37,282 bases of DNA, taken from NCBI GenBank assembly GCA_001920085.1, contig MNJC01000092.1:1-37282 (forward strand). Direction: 5' to 3'. Below are positions 1 to 7,720 of this stretch, piece by piece. Position 1 is the stretch's first letter. Every line of letters starts with the position of its first letter. Made by a program: the position numbers and the translations under genes. The notes under the pieces are model-generated. The model searched no databases. It was not told where the DNA came from and saw only the letters and a program-made list of their open reading frames with translations. This stretch comes from Actinobacteria bacterium 13_1_20CM_4_69_9 (GTDB lineage Bacteria; Actinomycetota; Thermoleophilia; Gaiellales; Gaiellaceae).

Positions 1-2
1 CG

Positions 3-1229
3 CCGGAGCTCGCCCTTGCCCCGGGCGGCGAGGCGGAGCTCGTCGCAGTCGCGCGCGCGAGCGCCGCTGCACCCGCGGGGGAGGACTACGGCTTCGTCCT
101 GCTCCGGCGCGGCGACGAGACGCGCAAGATCCCGTACGAGTTCTACGTCGGCCGGCCGCAGGTCGAGCTGACGCCGGCAAGGCAGCTGAAGAAGCTGCAG
201 CTCGGCAGCACGCTGACCGGCACGAGCCGCGTGGCGACGTATTGCTGCCCGTCCGCCCCATTCGGGCCGCCTCCCGACTACGTCGGACCGGCGATGAACG
301 AGTCGGGCTCCGAGACGACGTACACGACGACGATCGACCGTCCGGTCGCGAACCTCGGCGTCGCGATCGAGTCGGCCACGGCCGGCTCGCTCATCGATCC
401 GTGGTTCCTGGGCTCGCCGAACGAGCGCGACGTCCAGGGGTACGCCGGCACTCCGGTGAACGTCAACGAGCTGATGCCCGACTTCGGGATCGACCTGGGC
501 GTGGCCGGTGCCTCGTTCCCGAAGGTGCAGCGCTTCTACGTGACGGTGGACTCGGGCTCGGACCCCTTCACCGGCCGCTCACTCCCCGGGCAGTACGTCC
601 TGCGCTCATGGATCAACGACGTGCGCCCACCGAAGATCCGGCTCGTGACGAAGCGCGTGGCGCAGGGACGTCCGACGATCGTCGCGCGGGTGACGGACGC
701 GGGCGCCGGCGTCGATCCCCTTTCGCTCGTGATCGCGTACCGCGGCGTGCTCGTCGGAGCCGCGCTGTACGACCCCGGCTCCGGCGTCGCGATCTTCCCG
801 ATCCCGAAGGCGGCCCAGAGGCTCCGAGCCGGCCGCACGCGTGCGGTGCTCTCGGCCGCGGACTTCCAGGAGGCGAAGAACGTCAACGGCGTCGGCACCA
901 ACATCCTCCCGAACACCGCGTTCCGCTCGGTGTCGATCACGGGGGTCTCGGGCCCGGCCGTGAGCTGGGTATCGCCACCGCGGAATGCGTGCGTCGAGAA
1001 GACCGTGGCGCTCGTCGCGGTCGCCAGCTCGACGAGGCGCGTGCGCTCGGTGCGCTTCCTCGTCGACGGCAAGCAGGTCGCGATCGACCGCACAGGCGTC
1101 TCGGACGTCTTCACGGGGACGTGGAACGCTCGCTTCGCGCTGCGAGGCACGCACGCCGTGACGGCGCTCGCAACCGATGCGGGCGGGCGCACGTTCTCCG
1201 CCACGCGCACGCTGCGGGTCTGCCACTGA
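3..1229 (+). CDS. C-terminal part of a large secreted protein, probably S8 (subtilisin-like) peptidase with Ig-like tail; 5' end outside window
   Basis: The frame is open from the window edge, so the true start lies upstream; the GTG at 231 is internal. The first ~60 residues (YGFVLLRRGDETRKIPYEF) resemble the stretch that follows the catalytic domain in large actinobacterial subtilisin-like proteases. Next come a region rich in Gly/Ser/Asp and two beta-rich Ig-like segments, one around the motif TDAGAGVDPLSL and a final one with VRSVRFLVDGKQVAIDR and VTALATDAGGRTFSATRTLRV. Such tails usually help anchor or fold secreted proteins. No catalytic residues are in this part, so the peptidase call is inference. 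Another multidomain extracellular protein is possible. It ends in a TGA that overlaps the likely start of the SDR gene by four bases. Confidence 0.55.
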   Translation, partial: PELALAPGGEAELVAVARASAAAPAGEDYGFVLLRRGDETRKIPYEFYVGRPQVELTPARQLKKLQLGSTLTGTSRVATYCCPSAPFGPPPDYVGPAMNESGSETTYTTTIDRPVANLGVAIESATAGSLIDPWFLGSPNERDVQGYAGTPVNVNELMPDFGIDLGVAGASFPKVQRFYVTVDSGSDPFTGRSLPGQYVLRSWINDVRPPKIRLVTKRVAQGRPTIVARVTDAGAGVDPLSLVIAYRGVLVGAALYDPGSGVAIFPIPKAAQRLRAGRTRAVLSAADFQEAKNVNGVGTNILPNTAFRSVSITGVSGPAVSWVSPPRNACVEKTVALVAVASSTRRVRSVRFLVDGKQVAIDRTGVSDVFTGTWNARFALRGTHAVTALATDAGGRTFSATRTLRVCH

Positions 1230-2014
1230 CGCGGCTGGCGGTTGTGACCGGCGCGTCGAGCGGCATCGGCGCGGCGATCGCGCGCGCGCTCGCCGGGCGC
1301 GGCTGGCAGACCGTCTTGCTGGCACGGCGCGAGGACCGGCTCCGGGCCTTGTCGGAAGAGGTCGGCGGGGAGTACGAGGTCTGCGACGTGGGCCGGCGCG
1401 CGGACGTCGAGCGGGTCGCGGCCGAGGTGATCGAGCGGCATCCGCGCATCGAGCTGCTCGTCAACAACGCCGGGATCCCGGGGCGGCGCGGCTTCACGGA
1501 GATCGACCTCGACCGGCTCGAGGAGGTGCTGCGCGTGAACTATCTCGGCGCCGTCTGGTGCCTACGCGCTTTCCTGCCCGCGCTCGAACGCGCGGAGCGC
1601 TCGGATGTGGTCAACATCGTGTCGGTCGCCGGGACCGTCGCCTACGGTCCGGCCGGCCCCTACTCCGCCTCGAAGCATGCTGAGCTTGCGTTCTCGCGCT
1701 CGACGACCGCCGAGCTCCGCTCGCGCGGAATCCACGTGCACACCGTCAATCCGGGCTTCGTCGAGACGGAGGGCTTCCCGCAGGCCAGCGTTCTGCGGAG
1801 CGCGCTCATGCGCCGCCTCGTCGTCCGGCCGGAGCACATCGCGGACCATGTGCTGAAGGTGATCGAGCGCGACAAGCGCGAGACGTTCGTGCCGCCGTGG
1901 TACCGGGCCGCCGCGATCGCACAGGCGGTCGCGCCCGGCCTTGTCGCACTAGTCGAGCTCGCGGCGATGTGTCTGATGCCGGGCCTGGAGCAGGACGAGG
2001 CTGTTCGCCTCTAA
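1226..2014 (+). CDS. Short-chain dehydrogenase/reductase (SDR)
   Basis: Classical NAD(P)-dependent oxidoreductase of about 262 residues. It has the nucleotide-binding TGASSGIG near residues 8-15, NNAG at about 80-83, catalytic Ser133, and Tyr146/Lys150 in PYSASK, followed by NPGFVET. The substrate cannot be told. No ATG, GTG or TTG sits before the first beta strand. The in-frame CTG at 1226 would give MTRLAVVTGASSG and form a CTGA overlap with the upstream stop, matching the NTGA overlaps used elsewhere in this window. The nearest ordinary start, GTG 1244, would cut into the first beta strand. The last ~22 residues (after LVALVELAAM) are read from DNA that also encodes the end of the convergent methyltransferase, so this tail may not be the ancestral one. 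Confidence 0.85.
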   Translation: MTRLAVVTGASSGIGAAIARALAGRGWQTVLLARREDRLRALSEEVGGEYEVCDVGRRADVERVAAEVIERHPRIELLVNNAGIPGRRGFTEIDLDRLEEVLRVNYLGAVWCLRAFLPALERAERSDVVNIVSVAGTVAYGPAGPYSASKHAELAFSRSTTAELRSRGIHVHTVNPGFVETEGFPQASVLRSALMRRLVVRPEHIADHVLKVIERDKRETFVPPWYRAAAIAQAVAPGLVALVELAAMCLMPGLEQDEAVRL

Positions 2015-2569
2015 GAGTTGCCGGAAGTCGACGTCCGGAAGCGTCCGCGTGTGCGACGGGTCCCGCGCGCGCTCGAAGCGGTCGAGGTCGAGCGCCGCCA
2101 GAGGGTCGGCCGGTGCGATCTGGTCGTCGACGAAGACCCGCCCGCCCGGTGCGGTCACGCGTGTCAACTCGGCGAGGACGAGCTCCGGTCTAGCGATGTG
2201 GTGCAGCGTGCGGCGCGTGCAGACGAGATCGAAGGAGCCGGTGTCGAACGGAAGGCTCGTCGCATCGCCTTCGACGAACGTGACATTCGCCGGCGCGCTC
2301 GCGCGAGCCCGCTCGAGCAGCTCGGGGACGATGTCGACGCCGACGACCTCGCGAACGAGCGGTGCGAGCGCGAGGGCCAGCGTCCCGGCGCCGGTCCCGA
2401 CGTCGAGGGCTCGCTCGTCGCCGTTCGGGGCGACGAACGTCTGCAGCTGCTCGCGCACCATCTCCACCTGCTGCTCGGCGTGCTCCGCCACGCGCGCCGC
2501 CGTCGAGCCGAAGCGCGCGCGAACCTCGTCGACGTTCGCGCCTTCAGGTGCATTCGGCGCCTCAGGCAT
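1949..2569 (-). CDS. Class I SAM-dependent methyltransferase, C-terminally truncated
   Basis: Rossmann-type methyltransferase with SAM motif I (LDVGTGAGTLALAL, about residues 55-68), the acidic residue ending strand 2 (VVGVD), motif EGDATSLPF and post-motif DLVCTRRTLHHI. This pattern is seen in UbiE/YcgJ-like small-molecule methylases. The start ATG lies inside the end of alr (ATGCCTGA overlap), so it is the last gene of a translationally coupled operon. At 206 residues it is shorter than relatives, which I expect to run some 40-50 residues further. Translation stops right after RRELD, inside the 3' end of the convergent SDR gene. The core fold is complete but the C-terminal lobe seems lost. 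The substrate is unknown. Confidence 0.75.
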   Translation of the reverse strand: MPEAPNAPEGANVDEVRARFGSTAARVAEHAEQQVEMVREQLQTFVAPNGDERALDVGTGAGTLALALAPLVREVVGVDIVPELLERARASAPANVTFVEGDATSLPFDTGSFDLVCTRRTLHHIARPELVLAELTRVTAPGGRVFVDDQIAPADPLAALDLDRFERARDPSHTRTLPDVDFRQLLEANSLVLLQARHQTHRRELD

Positions 2570-3584
2570 CGATCACCGTGCGTCGTGCCCGCAGCGGCCC
2601 CGACTCGACACCGCACGTGAGCTCGTAGTTGATCGTGTCGGCGACGCGCGCGTGGCTCTCGGCCAGGACGCCGTGCCCGAGCAGCACGACCGGCGTCCCG
2701 ACCGGGAGCTCGCGGTCGAGGCGCACGGCGAACGAGTCCATCGAGATCGTCCCGACGACCTCGCACGACTCGCCGCCGACGCGCACTTCGGTTCCGGTCA
2801 GGTCGCGCCTGAAGCCGTCGCCGTAGCCGACGGGCACGATGCCGATCCAGGTCGGCGTCTCGGCTACGAAGCGCCGGCCGTAGCCGGTGCTCTGCCCCGA
2901 CTGGAGCTGCTTCACCTGTGCGAGGAACGACTGCCACGACAGCACCGGTTCGAGGCCGTCCTCGACGGGGTCGGCGTTGAACGGGGACAGCCCGTAGATC
3001 GCAACGCCACAGCGGACGAGGTCGAGATGCGACTCCGGCAGGCGCAGCGTCGCCGCGCTGTTCGCGGCGTGGCGCGTCAGGTGCGAGTGCGCGCGCGTCA
3101 TCGCGTCGAACCGCTCGAGCTGCGCCCGGGCGAAATCCGGATCGGTGTCGGCCGTCGCGAGGTGCGTCATCAGCCCGACCACGTCTGCGGGCGGCGCCGG
3201 CAGCTCGGACAGGCCGTAGCGGTTCATGCCCGTCTCGAGCTTCAGGTGCACGCGAACGCCGTCGGGAACCTCCTCGTCCGCGATGGCAAGCTCGAGCACA
3301 GCGTCGCGCGCATGCGCGACCTCGCGGCTCGAGCTCGCCGGCCCGAGCACGAGGATGCGCTCGACGCGGAACTCGTTGCGCAGCGCGAGCCCCTCCGGGA
3401 TCGTCGCGACGCACAGCCCGCTCGCACCGGCTCCGAGCGCCGCGCCGGCCGCGTCCACCATCCCGTGTCCGTAGCCGTTCGCCTTGACGACGGCCCACAG
3501 CTCCGCGCCGTCGGCCGCGCGCAGGAGCGTGCGGACGTTGCGCCGCAGTGCGCCGAGGTCGACGGTGATCTCGGAGCGGTGCAT
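2562..3584 (-). CDS. alr: Alanine racemase
   Basis: PLP enzyme interconverting L- and D-alanine for peptidoglycan. At 340 residues it is slightly short for the family. The PLP lysine is Lys34 in VVKANGYGHG, the second catalytic base is Tyr254 in PVGYGDGF, and the RCGVAIYG segment (191-198) supplies the arginine near the PLP ring. The C-terminal beta domain ends with the usual GTISMDSFAV, DTINYELTCGV and R..R patterns. The ATG overlaps the stop of the NAD(P)HX repair gene by one base (TAATG), so it is coupled to it. The neighbours acpS and the nnr gene are common companions of alr in Actinobacteria. Confidence 0.96.
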   Translation of the reverse strand: MHRSEITVDLGALRRNVRTLLRAADGAELWAVVKANGYGHGMVDAAGAALGAGASGLCVATIPEGLALRNEFRVERILVLGPASSSREVAHARDAVLELAIADEEVPDGVRVHLKLETGMNRYGLSELPAPPADVVGLMTHLATADTDPDFARAQLERFDAMTRAHSHLTRHAANSAATLRLPESHLDLVRCGVAIYGLSPFNADPVEDGLEPVLSWQSFLAQVKQLQSGQSTGYGRRFVAETPTWIGIVPVGYGDGFRRDLTGTEVRVGGESCEVVGTISMDSFAVRLDRELPVGTPVVLLGHGVLAESHARVADTINYELTCGVESGPLRARRTVIDA

Positions 3585-4897
3585 TACGCGAGCACGTCGG
3601 GCAGCGCCTCGATGAGATCGGAAGCGATGAGCCCGCGCTCCGGCCCGAGCTCGGCGGAGCGGCCATGGGCGTACGCGGCCGCCGCCGCGGCGAGTCGTGC
3701 GTCCATCCCCTTCGCCAGGAAGGCGCCGACGACGCCGGTGAGCACGTCGCCGGTGCCCGCCGTCGCAAGCGCCGGCGTCCCGGCGGTGGAGACGAGCACG
3801 CCCTCTCCGGGGGCGGCGACGAGCGTGTCGGCGCCCTTCAGGAGCACGACGCAGCCGAAGCGCTCGACCGCGGACTGCACCGCCTCGAGGCGATGTGCGT
3901 CGACCCATTCGGACTCCTTGCCCAGCAGCCGGGCGAGCTCGCCGGCGTGCGGAGTCAGCACACGCGGCGCCGGCCAGTCGCCGGGCTCCAGCTCGAAGAG
4001 CGCGTCGGCGTCGACGACCGCGGGGACGTCCAGCTCGCGAAGCAGCCGCCCGACGAGCGCGCGCTCGTCGTCGCCGCGGCCGAGCCCCGGGCCGATGGCG
4101 AGCGCCGACGCACGCCGCGCCAGGCGGTCGACCTCGGCGAGCGGTGCCTTGACCGCCTCGAGCAAGCGCGCTTCGACGACCGGCAGCGATTCCGCGTGCG
4201 TCGCGACGGCGACATAGCCCGCGTCCGCGCGAAACGCCGCCTCGGCCGCAAGGCACACGGCACCCGTCGTCCCGCGCGAGCCGCCGACGACGAGGACCGA
4301 CCCGGCACTGTACTTCGTGTCGCCTGCGCGCTTGCGCGGGACGAGCCGGAGAATCCCGTCGGTGACGAGCTGGTTCCTCGTCTCGCTCGGCTCGATCCCG
4401 ATGTCGGCGACGTCGACGTCGCCCGCGTGGAACCGTCCGGGTGCGATCGCGAGCCCCACCTTCGACGCGTGCATCGTCACGGTCACGTCCGCGTCGACGA
4501 CGGCGCCCGCGACCTCGCCCGTCGAGGCGTCGACGCCCGACGGCAGGTCTACGGCGACGACCGGCGCCCGGCTCGAGTTGATGCGCTCGATCGACGAGGC
4601 CGCATCGTCGCGCGGCACGCCTTGGAAGCCGGTGCCGAATAGCGCGTCGATGACGACGTCGGCGCCGTCGAGCTCCTCGCTCGTCTCGCGCCCCGCTTCT
4701 GCGAGCAGTCGAAGCGCGATCCGTCCGTCGCCTCCGTTCGCGCCCCTGCCGCAGACTCCGGCGATCCGCCTCGCGTCCGGGTAGCGGCGCAGCACCGCGT
4801 CGGCGACCGCGCGGCCCGCCCGTTCCATCATCGCGTCGACGTCATGGCCCTCCTCGGCGGCGCGCATCTCGTCCGCCGTGTAGAGCGGGGTAAACAT
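3584..4897 (-). CDS. nnr: Bifunctional NAD(P)HX epimerase / ADP-dependent NAD(P)HX dehydratase
   Basis: Repairs hydrated NADH/NADPH. The N-terminal epimerase (YjeF_N/NnrE) domain covers about residues 1-190, with CGRGANGGDGRIA, VIDALFGTGF and VAVDLPSGVDASTG. The C-terminal ribokinase-like dehydratase (NnrD) domain covers about 210-437, with LVVGGSRGTTGA, AIGPGLGR, TPHAGELARLLG, KGADT and the catalytic loop AGTGDVLTG. At 437 residues it is somewhat compact for a bifunctional Nnr, mainly in the epimerase half. The ATG shares one base with the acpS stop (TGATG). A longer upstream frame exists but runs through acpS in the wrong phase, so this ATG is preferred. Confidence 0.95.
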   Translation of the reverse strand: MFTPLYTADEMRAAEEGHDVDAMMERAGRAVADAVLRRYPDARRIAGVCGRGANGGDGRIALRLLAEAGRETSEELDGADVVIDALFGTGFQGVPRDDAASSIERINSSRAPVVAVDLPSGVDASTGEVAGAVVDADVTVTMHASKVGLAIAPGRFHAGDVDVADIGIEPSETRNQLVTDGILRLVPRKRAGDTKYSAGSVLVVGGSRGTTGAVCLAAEAAFRADAGYVAVATHAESLPVVEARLLEAVKAPLAEVDRLARRASALAIGPGLGRGDDERALVGRLLRELDVPAVVDADALFELEPGDWPAPRVLTPHAGELARLLGKESEWVDAHRLEAVQSAVERFGCVVLLKGADTLVAAPGEGVLVSTAGTPALATAGTGDVLTGVVGAFLAKGMDARLAAAAAAYAHGRSAELGPERGLIASDLIEALPDVLA

Positions 4898-5262
4898 CAG
4901 CGTTCTTCGATCACCGCAACGGCGTTGGCGAGCTCGCGCGAGTGCGTCATCGAGAGGTCGATCCGCCCGGCGCCGCGAGCCTCGGCCCAGCGCGCGACCC
5001 GGCCGCTCAAGGCGACCGACGGCTTGGGCCGCCCGGCGATCTCGACGTCGCGCCAGGCGAACGCGCGCGCGACGCCGAAGCCGAGCGCCTTCCCGACCGC
5101 CTCCTTGCCGGCGAACCGTCCGGCATAGCTCTGCGCCGGATTCGGGCGCGAGTCGCAGTACGCCTGCTCCGCCGGCGTGAAGCAACGGTCGCGGAAGCGC
5201 GGGTAGCGCTCGAGCGCGCGCCGGATGCGCTCGATCTCGATCAGGTCGACCCCGACGTTCAC
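4897..5262 (-). CDS. acpS: Holo-[acyl-carrier-protein] synthase
   Basis: Transfers 4'-phosphopantetheine from CoA to a serine of acyl carrier protein. At 121 residues it has the normal AcpS length. The Mg-binding aspartate lies in VGVDLIEIERI (residues 3-13) and the metal-binding glutamate in FAGKEAVGKALG. The end has the usual DLSMTHSRELANAVAVIE. The GTG start overlaps the stop of the HAD gene in GTGA. It sits second in a five-gene overlapping operon. Confidence 0.95.
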   Translation of the reverse strand: MNVGVDLIEIERIRRALERYPRFRDRCFTPAEQAYCDSRPNPAQSYAGRFAGKEAVGKALGFGVARAFAWRDVEIAGRPKPSVALSGRVARWAEARGAGRIDLSMTHSRELANAVAVIEER

Positions 5263-6035
5263 AGGTGCTCCTCCAACCAGTCCGGCAGTTGCGCGATCGA
5301 GGAGATGATGCCGTCGGGACGGACCGGCGTCGCCTCGACGGCGTCCGGGCGGAACTTGCCCGTCCGGACGAGGATCGTGCGCATGCCGTGCGCCTGCGCG
5401 CCCGCGATGTCCGCCTCGATGTCGTCGCCGACCATCCACGTCATGCCCGCATCCGCGTCGAGCGCCTTCAAGGCGGCCTCGAAGTAGGCCGTCGACGGCT
5501 TGCCCAGGACCGTCGCATCGACCTGCGTCGCATACTCGAGCCCGGCGACGAACGCGCCCGCGTCGAGCGCGGGCCCGTGCTTCGTCTGCCACCAGCGGTT
5601 CTTGTGCAGGCAGAAGAGCTCTGCGCCGGCTTCGAGCTCGTGGAACGCACGCGCGAGGTTCATGTAACTGAAGACGAGGTTCGTCTCCGGAGTCTCGTCG
5701 GCGCCGCCGATCAGCACGGCTTCCGCATCCTCGCCGACGAGGTCGATGCCTTCGAGCTCGCCGACGATCGCGTGCATCGTCAGAGCGAGCACGCGCCGCC
5801 CCGCGAGCGTCGCCGCGGCAGCGCGGGGGGTCGTCTGGAGCTCCTCGTCATCGAGCTGGATGCCCATGCCGCGCAGCTCCTCCGCGAGCGCTGCGCGCGT
5901 CTGAGTCGTGTTGTTCGTGACGAAGCGGAGCCGGTGGCCGTCGCGACGCAGCCGCTCGACCGCTTCGGCGCCGCCGGCGATCGGCTCGCGCGAAACGTGG
6001 AAGACGCCGTCGACGTCCAGCAGAATCGCCGCCAT
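5259..6035 (-). CDS. HAD superfamily subfamily IIA hydrolase (LHPP/NagD-like phosphatase)
   Basis: 258 residues. HAD motif I is LLDVDGVFH (catalytic Asp7 and Asp9), motif II RFVTNNTTQT, the motif III lysine lies in VLGKPSTAYFEAAL, and motif IV is MVGDDIEADIAGAQAHGM. A large cap domain lies between motifs II and III, as in subfamily IIA. The closest style is the LHPP-like group, but the substrate is not determined by sequence alone. The ATG is the first of a five-gene operon. Its start codon shares a CATG with the divergent ArfB-like gene. A TAGACT box eight bases upstream of the ATG suggests a leaderless transcript. Confidence 0.88.
   Translation of the reverse strand: MAAILLDVDGVFHVSREPIAGGAEAVERLRRDGHRLRFVTNNTTQTRAALAEELRGMGIQLDDEELQTTPRAAAATLAGRRVLALTMHAIVGELEGIDLVGEDAEAVLIGGADETPETNLVFSYMNLARAFHELEAGAELFCLHKNRWWQTKHGPALDAGAFVAGLEYATQVDATVLGKPSTAYFEAALKALDADAGMTWMVGDDIEADIAGAQAHGMRTILVRTGKFRPDAVEATPVRPDGIISSIAQLPDWLEEHL
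6021..6026 (+). promoter_or_regulatory. Possible -10 box of the ArfB-like gene
   Basis: CAGAAT seven bases before ATG 6034, inside the start of the HAD gene. It keeps only the A2 and T6 of the consensus. Weak on its own; offered because the spacing matches the other leaderless starts here. Confidence 0.25.
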
Positions 6036-6444
6036 GGACGGCGAGTCTATTCGGGTGACCCGTTCGGTCGTGCTGCCGCTCGGCGAAGTGCGCTTCCGCA
6101 CCTCGCGCTCGAGCGGCCCGGGCGGCCAGCACGCGCAGAAGTCGGAGACCCGCGTCGAGGCGCTGTTCGACGTCGAGGCGTCGGAGGCCCTCACGGAAGC
6201 GCAGAAGCGGCGCGTCGTCTCACGAGCCGGCCCCGTCCTGCGGGCCCTCGCGCAGGACGAGCGGAGCCAGGCCCGGAACCGTGAGCTCGCCCTCGAGCGC
6301 CTCGTCGAGCAGCTGCGAGCCGCTCTGCGGGTGCAGCGGAAGCGCGTGCCGACCAAGCCCACGGCGGCGGGCCGCGAGCGCCGGCTCGAGCAGAAACGGC
6401 GCCGCTCCCAGACGAAGCGCCTACGCCGGGCCCCCGAGGACTGA
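6034..6444 (+). CDS. ArfB-like peptidyl-tRNA hydrolase / class I release factor domain protein
   Basis: About 136 residues. It carries the release-factor domain with the catalytic GGQ (SSGPGGQHAQKSETRVEA) and a basic C-terminal tail (RKRVPTKPTAAGRERR...QTKRLRR) of the kind ArfB uses to enter the mRNA channel of stalled ribosomes. It has no stop-codon-recognition domains. The role is inferred to be rescue of stalled ribosomes by hydrolysing peptidyl-tRNA. Where most relatives have GGQHVNK this one has GGQHAQK. The start is uncertain: ATG 6034, whose CATG is shared with the divergent HAD gene, or GTG 6055. ATG 6034 lies seven bases after a CAGAAT box. Confidence 0.85.
   Translation: MDGESIRVTRSVVLPLGEVRFRTSRSSGPGGQHAQKSETRVEALFDVEASEALTEAQKRRVVSRAGPVLRALAQDERSQARNRELALERLVEQLRAALRVQRKRVPTKPTAAGRERRLEQKRRRSQTKRLRRAPED
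6044..6049 (-). promoter_or_regulatory. -10 box of the HAD-acpS-nnr-alr operon (leaderless)
   Basis: TAGACT on the minus strand, eight bases before the HAD ATG. There is no ribosome binding site, so the transcript probably starts at or near the start codon. The same hexamer and spacing occur before the roadblock gene. Confidence 0.5.
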
Positions 6445-6493
6445 GGGGACCCGTATCCGATTCGCGCCCGGGGCCGTTTACGGCTTTGAAGTC

Positions 6494-6886
6494 ATGGCGC
6501 CGATCTCGGTCACCCTAGCTCCCCGAGATCCTCCAGCGGCTGTCGTCGCGCTGGTGGGCGAGCACGACACCTATTCGGCCGGGCGCCTGGAAGCGGAGCT
6601 CAACGTGCTGATCGACGACGGCGTGCGCGTCGTCGTCGACCTGCGCGACACCGAGTTCATCGACTCGACGACGCTCGCGACGCTGCTCGCCGCATGCCGG
6701 GAAGCGGAACAGGCCGGCCTCGGCTTCACGTTCGTGCTGCCGGGGCGCAATTACACGGAGGTGAACCAGCTGCTCGACCTGACCGGGCTCGGGTCGAGGT
6801 TCGCGATCTTCGAGACGCTCGACAAGGCGCTGGCCGCCGCACGTGGCGGCACCACGAGAGGAGATTCCGTCCGGTCCGCCGCGTAG
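6494..6886 (+). CDS. STAS-domain protein, anti-sigma factor antagonist-like
   Basis: 130 residues forming one STAS domain: AVVALVGEHDTYSAGRLEAEL, then VVVDLRDTEFIDSTTLATLL, then a C-terminal helix. Ser58 in FIDSTTL occupies the place of the serine phosphorylated in SpoIIAA/RsbV-type antagonists, so phospho-control by a partner kinase is likely by family knowledge. No anti-sigma kinase, sigma factor or phosphatase lies nearby. It would therefore act with partners encoded elsewhere. The ~15-residue tail (RGGTTRGDSVRSAA) looks disordered. Confidence 0.85.
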   Translation: MAPISVTLAPRDPPAAVVALVGEHDTYSAGRLEAELNVLIDDGVRVVVDLRDTEFIDSTTLATLLAACREAEQAGLGFTFVLPGRNYTEVNQLLDLTGLGSRFAIFETLDKALAAARGGTTRGDSVRSAA

Positions 6887-6898
6887 CCTCCGCGGCGC

Positions 6899-7693
6899 AT
6901 GGATCACGATCCGCTGCGTCGAGGCTTCGCCGAGTTCGTCGGGACGTTCACGCTGATCTTCATCGGCGCGGGCTCGATCATGACGCTGGACAAGCTGCTT
7001 CTGCCGGCGACGAACGGCAGCGCGCAGGCATCCGGCGTCTACGGCAGCCTGACACTCGTCTCGGTCGCGCTCGCCCACGGGCTCGCGATCGGCGTGATGG
7101 CCTCGGCCGTCGGGCATATCTCCGGCGGCCACTTCAACCCCGCCGTCACGCTCGGCTTTCTCGTCACGCGCAGGCTCGCGCCGTCGCTCGCGCTCGTGTA
7201 CTGGAGCGTTCAGCTGCTCGGCGCGACGGCCGGAGCGTTGCTGCTGCGCTGGTTCTACTCCGACAGCGTTCGAGCCATGAGCAATCTCGGCTCGCCCGCG
7301 CTCGGCAGCGGCATCAGCGTCTGGCAGGGCGTGGTGATCGAAGGGGTCCTGACGTTCTTCCTGGTCTGGGTCGTCTTCGCCACGGCCGCCGACCCGGGCG
7401 GAGCGTTCAAGTCGATCGCCGGCCTCGCGATCGGCTTCACGATCACGCTCGACATCCTCATGGGCGGCCCGCTCACCGGTGCGGCGATGAACCCCGCACG
7501 CGCCTTCGGGCCGGAGCTCGTCTCGCGGCACTGGACGGACGCGTGGGTCTGGTACGTCGGGCCGCTCGTCGGCGGCGCCGTTGCCGCGCTCGCCTACGAG
7601 TGGCTGTACCTGCGGCCGCCGGCACCGATGCCGGTCGGCCCGCCCGAGACCGGCGTGATCGAGCCGCGCCCGGGCGACACCGCCGGTTCGTAG
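6899..7693 (+). CDS. MIP family channel (aquaporin/aquaglyceroporin)
   Basis: 264 residues with six predicted membrane helices and both half-helix signatures, HFNPAVTLG (NPA at 80-82) and AAMNPARAFGP (NPA at 198-200). By alignment to known channels the selectivity-filter positions are His60, Ile186, Ala195 and Arg201. That set resembles plant tonoplast aquaporins rather than AqpZ (Phe/His/Arg) or GlpF (Trp/Gly/Phe/Arg). It probably conducts water and perhaps small neutral solutes such as urea, glycerol or ammonia. The C-terminal ~25 residues are proline-rich and cytoplasmic. It starts 12 bases after the STAS gene. Confidence 0.93.
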   Translation: MDHDPLRRGFAEFVGTFTLIFIGAGSIMTLDKLLLPATNGSAQASGVYGSLTLVSVALAHGLAIGVMASAVGHISGGHFNPAVTLGFLVTRRLAPSLALVYWSVQLLGATAGALLLRWFYSDSVRAMSNLGSPALGSGISVWQGVVIEGVLTFFLVWVVFATAADPGGAFKSIAGLAIGFTITLDILMGGPLTGAAMNPARAFGPELVSRHWTDAWVWYVGPLVGGAVAALAYEWLYLRPPAPMPVGPPETGVIEPRPGDTAGS

Positions 7694-7720
7694 ACCGCCG
7701 CGCGCGATACAAGTCGGCGC

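Noticed and set aside
2049..4217. Long plus-strand frame opposite the methyltransferase, alr and nnr genes
   Set aside because: Low-complexity Ser/Arg-rich composition and full overlap with three well-supported genes.
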